DNA of 64,000 nucleotides from an uncultured Haemophilus sp. (GTDB lineage: Bacteria; Pseudomonadota; Gammaproteobacteria; Enterobacterales; Pasteurellaceae). The position numbers were made by a program, and so were the translations under genes. Positions 6,946-13,976 of this stretch are shown piece by piece. The notes beneath the pieces are model-generated. The model searched no databases. It saw only the letters and a list, made by a program, of their open reading frames with translations, and was not told the origin of the DNA. The stretch's first letter is position 1, and each line of letters starts with the position of its first letter. The stretch covers positions 1 to 64,000 of the forward strand of contig CAJLFU010000004.1 in NCBI GenBank assembly GCA_905205995.1, given 5' to 3'.

Positions 6946-9580
6946 GTTTCAACACACAGCCACCCGAAGGTGGCTGCAAAATTCAAAGTGAATTACCGTG
7001 ATGTGTACATTGTTTCAACACACAGCCACCCGAAGGTGGCTGCGATTATCAGCGTTATATTGATTTAGGTTATATGGTTTCAACACACAGCCACCCGAAG
7101 GTGGCTGCCAAACGCTTGTGTTCCGTAGTTGGTTAATACTGTGTTTCAACACACAGCCACCCGAAGGTGGCTGCCCACAATCCCGAATTTATCAGCCATA
7201 ACAATGACAGTTTCAACACACAGCCACCCGAAGGTGGCTGCATTCCGCTTTTTCTGCTTATCTGTTTCTGATTGGTTTCAACACACAGCCACCCGAAGGT
7301 GGCTGCTCCAATATTATCAAAAACAATAGATATATCTTTAGTTTCAACACACAGCCACCCGAAGGTGGCTGCGACATCAAATCACCTCTATATCATCTTC
7401 GATTTCACGTTTCAACACACAGCCACCCGAAGGTGGCTGCTATACTTGAGCCGATGAATTGTCTTAACTCACGGGTTTCAACACACAGCCACCCGAAGGT
7501 GGCTGCATAAAATTTCAAGCCATTTGAAAACTCAATCAGTAGTTTCAACACACAGCCACCCGAAGGTGGCTGCCTGCGGTAGATCCTATAATATCAGTGG
7601 TACAGGCTTGTTTCAACACACAGCCACCCGAAGGTGGCTGCAACCACTCAATCCCACCAAATAAAAAAGGCTCTCCGTTTCAACACACAGCCACCCGAAG
7701 GTGGCTGCCCCACCAGTCATATTTAGCGCCTGCTGTGCGGTTGTTTCAACACACAGCCACCCGAAGGTGGCTGCGTTTCTTCTGATGTAGCAGATTTGGC
7801 TCAACGAGGTTTCAACACACAGCCACCCGAAGGTGGCTGCCTCTTGTCGAGCGACTTGATCTGTGTGGAAATGGCGTTTCAACACACAGCCACCCGAAGG
7901 TGGCTGCGCTTGCCCGTGCAATAAAAAGGATTGGATTAAAAGTTTCAACACACAGCCACCCGAAGGTGGCTGCAATGCCACCGCATCTGTACATTTCGCT
8001 TCGGCTAAGTTTCAACACACAGCCACCCGAAGGTGGCTGCTGCATCAATCCATTTGTAATCAGAGATGATAGGTGTGTTTCAACACACAGCCACCCGAAG
8101 GTGGCTGCTTGCCTGATTGTGCCGTCTAGTAAATACTCAAAAGTTTCAACACACAGCCACCCGAAGGTGGCTGCTGTAACATCAAATTTGAGGTTAATTC
8201 GTCCGCCTTGTTTCAACACACAGCCACCCGAAGGTGGCTGCTTAAGCTAACCAATGTGGGCAAACCGTTATTAGCTGTTTCAACACACAGCCACCCGAAG
8301 GTGGCTGCCCTCCGAAAAAGAGGTAAGCGTTGGAACGCAAGTTAGTTTCAACACACAGCCACCCGAAGGTGGCTGCTCAGTTTAAAGCCGTTTTAAACTA
8401 ATTTTAAAATGTTTCAACACACAGCCACCCGAAGGTGGCTGCTACCTTTTAATTTTTAAAATCAATTAGTTAAAATGTTTCAACACACAGCCACCCGAAG
8501 GTGGCTGCCTTTTATGGATAAAATAAAACTATCAGATAAAGCAGTTTCAACACACAGCCACCCGAAGGTGGCTGCTTGCATGATGAACGCCAAACATTTG
8601 TTTTAAATCCAAGTTTCAACACACAGCCACCCGAAGGTGGCTGCTGTCAGTCCGTGGAAAGAGTTGCTAGATAGTCTAGAGTTTCAACACACAGCCACCC
8701 GAAGGTGGCTGTCTTTTGTGTACCTTGCTTTTATCTGCCGCTCCGCTTGTTTCAACACACAGCCACCCGAAGGTGGCTGCTTTGTATTAGATCCACCATA
8801 TCTATGCACTAGACAAGTTTCAACACACAGCCACCCGAAGGTGGCTGCACGAAAAAACAACTCAACACGCACCGGTTACTGCTGTTTCAACACACAGCCA
8901 CCCGAAGGTGGCTGCAAGATAAGCTAAAATCTCGACAACAAAAACTAACTGTTTCAACACACAGCCACCCGAAGGTGGCTGCCTCTTGTCGAGCGACTTG
9001 ATCTGTGTGGAAATGGCGTTTCAACACACAGCCACCCGAAGGTGGCTGCTAGCATGATTGCCCGTTACGGTTACAACGTTAAAAGTTTCAACACACAGCC
9101 ACCCGAAGGTGGCTGCAATCGCAACCGGTGGACAAGCTGAAATGGTAATCGGTTTCAACACACAGCCACCCGAAGGTGGCTGCAAAAAAGGTGCGGTTGT
9201 TTTATCGGCTTCTACGGGTTTCAACACACAGCCACCCGAAGGTGGCTGCCTTCGTGTTTACGCACTGCGTTCCCTTCTTGTCGGTTTCAACACACAGCCA
9301 CCCGAAGGTGGCTGCGTATCGCTTAAAGATGCCCGTCAAAAAGCACTTGTTTCAACACACAGCCACCCGAAGGTGGCTGCGTGGCTTCTGGGAAATACCC
9401 ATCATCAAGCGGCTGTTTCAACACACAGCCACCCGAAGGTGGCTGCGCAAATCTTTGGTCTATTGCTTCTGCACTTTCTAAGTTTCAACACACAGCCACC
9501 CGAAGGTGGCTGCCGCTCGAGCTTTCGCCCCCATTTATTCGTAAATAGGTTTCAACACACAGCCACCCGAAGGTGGCTGC
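6946..9580 (-). CRISPR. type I-C CRISPR array, 40 repeats and 39 spacers
   Basis: Forty copies of a 32-base repeat start at 6946 and recur every 65-69 bases to 9549, giving 39 spacers of 33-37 bases. In the transcribed (minus) sense the repeat starts GCAGCCACC and ends TGTTGAAAC, the type I-C style of 3' handle. It folds into an 8-base perfect stem, CAGCCACC with GGTGGCTG, capped by TTCG. All repeats read identical except the one at 8681, whose base 8712 is T instead of C. Spacers at 7841-7875 and 8983-9017 are identical. Transcription runs from the leader at the cas2 side, so spacers near 9549 are the newest. Confidence 0.99.
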
Positions 9581-9771
9581 TCCCTACATAAAAAAGCAAG
9601 AAAAATCAGCAAATTAAATACCGTATTTCGCTAACTGATTTTATGACAAGGAGTTTAGTAAGTATAACGGCCGTATTGCCGTTATACAAATAGATTAAGT
9701 CATCCAAATTGTTAAAGAAAACGAAGATCGCTATCCCATCAGGATTTTAATGAGAACAATAGGTTAGCGAA
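9581..9771 (-). promoter_or_regulatory. CRISPR leader with candidate array promoter
   Basis: This AT-rich 191-base stretch lies between cas2 and the newest repeat. On the minus strand, TTGTAT (9684-9689) and TATACT (9661-9666) are separated by exactly 17 bases and would start transcription near 9654, about 73 bases before the first repeat. A perfect 10-base inverted repeat (see separate entry) fills the space between them. A wider inverted pair, TTCGCTAAC at 9627-9635 and GTTAGCGAA at 9763-9771, brackets the leader and touches the cas2 stop. The promoter call is inference from spacing. Confidence 0.65.
9662..9687. repeat. perfect inverted repeat inside the leader promoter
   Basis: GTATAACGGC at 9662-9671 and GCCGTTATAC at 9678-9687 surround the 6-base loop CGTATT. 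It spans the interval between the candidate -35 and -10 of the array promoter. It could be an operator for a dimeric repressor or an RNA hairpin; there is no T-run to support a terminator. Confidence 0.75.
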
Positions 9772-10065
9772 CTAAATGACAAGTACGTCTTTAAATACAT
9801 CTATTGCTGGTTTTGTCCCATGATGTTCCACTTTATTACGCCATTTACTGCCTAAATGATAAAAGCGCAGACTGTCACATGTGGGATCGTAGGTTTCCAA
9901 CAGTTTGTTTTTCAACATAACCCACTGGTCAGGCGTGACATCACATTCAAATACCGAATATTGCGCCCGCACGCCGTAATCCAAGCAATGTTTTGCGATG
10001 CGGCGCAATCGCGCTTGCCCATTTGGATCGTCAAAAGAAATGTCGTAAGTAATCAGCATTAACAT
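9772..10065 (-). CDS. cas2: CRISPR adaptation protein Cas2
   Basis: Cas2 forms the central dimer of the Cas1-Cas2 integrase that inserts new spacers next to the leader. The 97 residues start MLMLITYDIS, the ferredoxin-like first strand with its conserved Asp, and continue through RLRRIAKHCLDYGVRAQYSVFEC, a typical Cas2 region. The length fits subtype I-C. An in-frame ATG two codons later is an alternative start. The gene begins 3 bases after the cas1 stop and ends at the leader. Confidence 0.97.
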   Translation of the reverse strand: MLMLITYDISFDDPNGQARLRRIAKHCLDYGVRAQYSVFECDVTPDQWVMLKNKLLETYDPTCDSLRFYHLGSKWRNKVEHHGTKPAIDVFKDVLVI

Positions 10066-10068
10066 AGT

Positions 10069-11082
10069 TTATCTCATCAAAAACGGCGGGTATTCCGCCA
10101 AATCCCCGCGTAAGTGCCGCGCCAGCAGCATTGCCTGAATATACGGCAGCAACCCAATTTCCACTTCCTCGCCTAAAAACGGATGAACGATTTTCTCCTG
10201 CTTTTTCGCCTGCAAAGCTTGGAACAAGAGCTTACGCGCATCGGCTTTCAGACTCGCCGCGCCGCTTGCCTCGGTAACAAAATCCTGCGGTTTGATTTGC
10301 CCGCGGTTAATCAAAGAAAGCACCAATCTGTCTGCCCACCACGCGCGGAACTCTTCCAAAACATCTTGCGCTAAACTATCGCGACCCGGTCGGTCGGCGT
10401 GCAGAAAGCCCACCTGAGGGTCCAGTCCCACGCCTTGCAGCGCGCCGCTGATGTCCTTGCCCAAAATGCTGTACACAAACGACAACAGTGCATTTACCTC
10501 GTCTCTGGGCGGACGGCGATTGCGCCCGTCAAAAGAAAAGCCGCTTTTTTCACTCAAAAGCTGCCCGAATACGCCGAAATAACGCGCCGCCGCATCGCCC
10601 TCAATCCCACGCACCACATCCAGCTCCGCCGCGCCCTTCAACTGCCGCAGCGAAATGTTCAAAGAATCGACCGCACTTTGAATCGCCGAATTCTCACCGT
10701 AATTGCGAATCTGCCGCTGAAGCACCCGCTTACTCGCCTGAATCTTCGCCGCAATGATATTGCGCGCAATTGGCACAGGATTTTGCTCCGACATCCGATA
10801 CTGCGCCCGACGCAGCAGCACATTACCACTCTGCCGCCCCTGAAGCCGCCCCAAGAAACGCCCATTTTCGGTAAAAAACGCCAAATTCACATTATTCTCG
10901 CCGCAAAACCCCAACAAAAACGGCGACACCAACACATTGCCAAAACAGAAAATATGCCCGATGGAATGCACCGGCAGCTGCGCCACCTTCTTACGCTCCT
11001 GCTCCACCACCAGCGTCTCCCGCTCCTTATGCAGATAACTGCCTTGGGTGTTGATGTAGAGTGTGTTTTGCAGTTTGCGCAT
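10069..11082 (-). CDS. cas1: CRISPR integrase Cas1
   Basis: Cas1 is the metal-dependent DNA integrase of spacer acquisition. I start the protein at 11082 (337 residues) because AAGGAG lies 6 bases before that ATG; the frame is open 9 codons further. Expected catalytic residues are visible: Glu161 in GIEGDAA, His228 in FLHADRPGR and Asp240 in LAQDVLEEFR. Base composition is clearly richer in G+C than the housekeeping genes around the island. A Haemophilus USS lies inside the gene at 10670. The HNH gene separates it from cas4. Confidence 0.97.
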   Translation of the reverse strand: MRKLQNTLYINTQGSYLHKERETLVVEQERKKVAQLPVHSIGHIFCFGNVLVSPFLLGFCGENNVNLAFFTENGRFLGRLQGRQSGNVLLRRAQYRMSEQNPVPIARNIIAAKIQASKRVLQRQIRNYGENSAIQSAVDSLNISLRQLKGAAELDVVRGIEGDAAARYFGVFGQLLSEKSGFSFDGRNRRPPRDEVNALLSFVYSILGKDISGALQGVGLDPQVGFLHADRPGRDSLAQDVLEEFRAWWADRLVLSLINRGQIKPQDFVTEASGAASLKADARKLLFQALQAKKQEKIVHPFLGEEVEIGLLPYIQAMLLARHLRGDLAEYPPFLMR

Positions 11083-11126
11083 GGGGAGCTCCTTGGGGAT
11101 TGACCGCAATTTTGGGGGCGATGGTT

Positions 11127-11138
11127 AGGCTACCTGAA
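11127..11138 (+). repeat. Neisseriaceae-type DNA uptake sequence, AGGCTACCTGAA
   Basis: This 12-mer matches the Eikenella-type dialect of the Neisseriaceae DNA uptake sequence as I remember the published dialect list. It lies in the 107-base gap between the HNH gene and cas1. The rest of that gap shows only a near-USS and the cas1 ribosome site. Confidence 0.75.
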
Positions 11139-11189
11139 AATCATTGACAGGTTGAGTTAGGCGGAACGCTATAACCTAATTTAATGATT

Positions 11190-12410
11190 TTACATATATT
11201 TCAATAAGTTGATTATTTCTAATTTTTGTTCTTCGGGCATAGTTGGAAATGTTCTTTCAAAATAATTATTTAAAAATAAATTGTTAGCATCATATTCTAT
11301 ATATTTGTCGCTATTTGGCTCTAAAATAAGCACTATACCCTCTGGAACTTTACAAAAATCAGAGTTGATGTTTAAAACCCTTTTTTCTTCTTTATGCAAT
11401 TCTTGCTGCTTACATATTTTGAAACCATATACATTCTTTCTTATCCCTAGCAGACCCAAAATATCATCCCCTATTTGAAATATAGAGATAGTAATAGCAT
11501 TTTCTTTCGATAAATAAATGTCACTACCCTTTATGTGAAAGGGATGTTTAAATCTATTTATAATTTCTTTAGATAGCACTTCTCTGGACGAATATGTTTT
11601 CAATATATCAACTAACTGTTCTCCAACAGGTGATTTAGTAAATTCATTTCCCAAATACCCACACAAAATACCTAAAAATAATTTAGACAAAAATCTAATA
11701 TCATCATTTAAATTAATAAATAACATACTTGATTTAAATTTTTTACCATCAGGTCTTAATCTATCTTTAATTTTTAACTCTTTCTCAGCAAACTCCCAAT
11801 AGAATTTCAAACCATCAACATAAAATTCCTCTTTAATTCTACTACGAAATAAATTTAGTTCATCTTCAGTCATATTTTGATTATTAGAAAAATCTAAACA
11901 TAATAAAATATCTAATTTCTTGTATTTTTTAAACTTATTCCTAACTCTGTGCAATAGCTGTTTTAGTTCAATTTCACTAATATCCCCTTTAGTTATAAAT
12001 AAGAATAATTGAGAATTTTTGCTTTTACTTAACGGAGGATGCCCTCCTACCAGACCAAGAAATTCTGGTGTATTTTCTTTAATCCAAAACGCAACAGCCT
12101 TATCATTACTCATCATTTCTACATAGCTATTTTCAGATATTAAATTAAGAATTTCATCATTGTTCTCAAACTCTATAGATGTAAATTTTCCAAAGAAAAC
12201 ATCATTATTAAAATCGGTCAATTCTATTGAATTCATGAAAGAACGAGCAAATCTTGCATCAACGTGGGTACCTAATTGGCTATTACACGACTTACATAAA
12301 TTTAACTTTTTAAACTTATCATCACTTTTCTTCCCACCTAAAAACTGAGGAATAGAATGTTCTAAGGACATTTCAACATCAGTCTGTCCGCACAAAAAAC
12401 AATTTTTCAT
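11190..12410 (-). CDS. HNH-type nuclease-like protein inserted in the cas operon
   Basis: The 406-residue protein opens with a compact zinc-finger HNH-like module: Cys4-x2-Cys7, Glu17-His18 in SLEHSIPQFLGG, and Cys39-x2-Cys42-Asn43 in LCKSCNSQLG, followed by HVDARFA. This suggests a metal-dependent nuclease. The remaining ~340 residues are not recognised; they are charged, without membrane segments or a signal peptide. It is not a standard type I-C gene. It sits between cas4 and cas1, in operon direction, 22 bases after the cas4 stop with its own GGAG ribosome site. The gene is strikingly AT-rich next to cas4 and cas1 and has no uptake sequence of either kind. I infer a later insertion, probably a defence gene. 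Confidence 0.8.
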   Translation of the reverse strand: MKNCFLCGQTDVEMSLEHSIPQFLGGKKSDDKFKKLNLCKSCNSQLGTHVDARFARSFMNSIELTDFNNDVFFGKFTSIEFENNDEILNLISENSYVEMMSNDKAVAFWIKENTPEFLGLVGGHPPLSKSKNSQLFLFITKGDISEIELKQLLHRVRNKFKKYKKLDILLCLDFSNNQNMTEDELNLFRSRIKEEFYVDGLKFYWEFAEKELKIKDRLRPDGKKFKSSMLFINLNDDIRFLSKLFLGILCGYLGNEFTKSPVGEQLVDILKTYSSREVLSKEIINRFKHPFHIKGSDIYLSKENAITISIFQIGDDILGLLGIRKNVYGFKICKQQELHKEEKRVLNINSDFCKVPEGIVLILEPNSDKYIEYDANNLFLNNYFERTFPTMPEEQKLEIINLLKYM

Positions 12411-12432
12411 TTATTCTCCAAATAATTAAATT

Positions 12433-13083
12433 TCACTCCCCAAACAACCCCTCCACATACCCCACACTCCGATCCCGTTTCCCCAGCAACTCCGGCTGGC
12501 AAATCTCCACCAGCGAGCAGGCTTTGCAGCGTTTGCCGTAGTCGGGCGGCGGGGTTTGGCCGCTGTTTAGAAGTTCGCGCACGGCGGCGATGGTGGCGAG
12601 TGTTTGGGCGCGCAGGTCGTCTGAAAATACGACGGGGACGCGGTGGCGGGTTTGCATATACCACAGTGCGCCCTCAGAGACGGTTTGCCCGGTCATTTCT
12701 TCCAAGCACAAGCCTTGGGCGCAAAGCTGGATTTCGTCCATTGGGTCGGGTTTGGGCTTGCCGCGTTTGTATTCCACAGGTTTCAGGCGACCAGTTTTCG
12801 TGTCCACTTCCACCAAATCCAACACGCCGCTGATGCCCAATTTTTCCGCCGACACATGCACCGTCCGCTCAAAGCGCACGCCTTTGCGCGTTTCCGGTTC
12901 GCCCGAATCCACCCGCTCATGCAGCGCCTTGCCTTGCGCGGTCAGATAGTTCTCCGCCCACGCCTGCTCGTTATGAATCAACGCGCATTGGCGCGGGCAG
13001 AAGGCATAGTGTTGCAGGGCAGAAAGGGGAATTAGGCGCGTGTCCTGATTTTCCCCTTGGGTTTCGGTTGAAAGTGCGGTCAT
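12433..13083 (-). CDS. cas4: CRISPR exonuclease Cas4
   Basis: Cas4 trims prespacers and helps choose those with a correct PAM, working with Cas1-Cas2. The 216 residues show the RecB-like nuclease core (GVLDLVEVD, then VEYKRGKPK) and iron-sulfur cysteines: FCPRQC near residue 29 and Cys186, Cys189, Cys195 in the C-terminal KRCKACSLVEICQP. The start codon leads directly into a USS, so residues 2-4 (Thr-Ala-Leu) are written by ACCGCACTT. A Neisserial uptake sequence (AGGTCGTCTGAA) lies at 12614-12625. Confidence 0.95.
   Translation of the reverse strand: MTALSTETQGENQDTRLIPLSALQHYAFCPRQCALIHNEQAWAENYLTAQGKALHERVDSGEPETRKGVRFERTVHVSAEKLGISGVLDLVEVDTKTGRLKPVEYKRGKPKPDPMDEIQLCAQGLCLEEMTGQTVSEGALWYMQTRHRVPVVFSDDLRAQTLATIAAVRELLNSGQTPPPDYGKRCKACSLVEICQPELLGKRDRSVGYVEGLFGE
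12614..12625 (+). repeat. Neisserial DNA uptake sequence, AGGTCGTCTGAA
   Basis: An exact 12-mer of the N. mucosa-type uptake-sequence dialect, inside cas4. The same 12-mer recurs at 18802-18813 and, in reverse, at 15613-15624 and 19063-19074. Confidence 0.85.
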
Positions 13084-13098
13084 TTTTTCAAACGTTTT

Positions 13099-13965
13099 TT
13101 AAAGCAACTCTTCCACACTCACGCCATTTAAGCCGTCTGAAACTACGCTGATGTTGTAATCGCCAAAACCGCTTGCAGGCGTACCTGATTCGCCGTTTAC
13201 GCGTTCGACTTTTACGGCGTCAAACAGTTTATGTGCAGGCTGGCTGCCGAGTGCGCTGTCGTGTTTGAAAACGATCAATTTGCGCGCCGCCATTTCGCCA
13301 CGGGCGGCGGAGCGGTCGTGTTCAAACATCAGCGTCAGGGCTTGCCAGAGTTTGGCTAAGTCGTCGTCTGAAAAACCGGTTTTGGCGGCAAGGTTGGCGG
13401 AGATAAAGCCGTGCACGCGGTAGAGCGCGTAAGGGACGATGTATTTGCGCCCCATGGTGCGTTCTTTTTCCAAGTCTTTTTCGTTGGTGACTGCCATGCG
13501 GGTGATGGAAATTTCCAGCGGTACAATCGGGTCGATGGATTGGGCGAACGCCAGTTGTACCGGGCCGCGCACTTGTCCGCTGTTGACTTCGGTGGTCATC
13601 ACAGCGCCAAAGGTGCGGATATCGAAGAAGTTTTTACACATCCAAGCGGTAATGTCGCGGGCTTTGGCTTCGTCTTTGGGCAGTTTTTTGGCTTCCGATT
13701 CAATGCCGAGTGCTTCATAAGCGCGTTTGTTTTGCAGGTTTAACACGCTTTTTTCTTTCACGTAAATTTCGTAACCGGCTTCGTTTTCGCTGCTGATTTC
13801 GACAAAATTACGGATTTTGCGTTTTAAACAGACATCGGTTACCAAGCCTTTACTGGATTCAGGATCAAGACGCGGCATATTGCCCGCATCGGGATCGCCG
13901 TTGGGATTGCCGTTGGTTACGTCAAAAAAGTAAACAAATTCATAGCGGTTTTGAATGGCAGACAT
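13099..13965 (-). CDS. cas7: type I-C Cascade backbone protein Cas7 (Csd2)
   Basis: Cas7 subunits polymerise along the crRNA spacer to form the backbone of the type I-C Cascade complex. The 288 residues begin with YEFVYFFDVTNGNPNGDPDA, the RAMP-fold start of Csd2, followed by a basic stretch KRKIRNFV and later ITRMAVTNEKD and TMGRKYIVPYALYRVHGF. A strong AAGGAG precedes the ATG. It follows cas8c by 11 bases and precedes cas4 by 15. Neisserial uptake sequences occur at 13130-13141 and 13363-13372; the first encodes part of VSDGLNG near the C-terminus. Confidence 0.95.
   Translation of the reverse strand: MSAIQNRYEFVYFFDVTNGNPNGDPDAGNMPRLDPESSKGLVTDVCLKRKIRNFVEISSENEAGYEIYVKEKSVLNLQNKRAYEALGIESEAKKLPKDEAKARDITAWMCKNFFDIRTFGAVMTTEVNSGQVRGPVQLAFAQSIDPIVPLEISITRMAVTNEKDLEKERTMGRKYIVPYALYRVHGFISANLAAKTGFSDDDLAKLWQALTLMFEHDRSAARGEMAARKLIVFKHDSALGSQPAHKLFDAVKVERVNGESGTPASGFGDYNISVVSDGLNGVSVEELL
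13130..13141 (+). repeat. Neisserial DNA uptake sequence core GCCGTCTGAA
   Basis: The 10-base Neisseria uptake core preceded by AA, near the 3' end of cas7. A second copy with GTCGTCTGAA lies at 13363-13372 in the same gene. Confidence 0.85.
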
Positions 13966-13976
13966 TTTCTGGCTCC

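Noticed and set aside
6946..9580. Self-targeting spacers against genes in this window
   Set aside because: Reading the spacers against the window by eye gave no match; the rest of the genome could not be checked.
7129..9591. Several open frames across the array encoding repeated FNTQPPEGGC- or VSTHSHPKVAA-like peptides on both strands
   Set aside because: They are translations of the CRISPR repeats; they have no ribosome sites and exist only because the repeat lacks stops.
9662..9687. Rho-independent terminator of the cas operon
   Set aside because: The stem is perfect but no T-run follows on the minus strand, and it coincides with promoter-like hexamers.
10399..11103. Long plus-strand frame opposite cas1
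   Set aside because: It is an antisense shadow caused by the higher G+C of cas1; the minus-strand protein has catalytic Cas1 residues.
12407..12664. 85-residue minus-strand frame ending near the HNH gene start
   Set aside because: Out-of-frame reading inside cas4; its Pro/Arg-rich composition is typical of a shadow.
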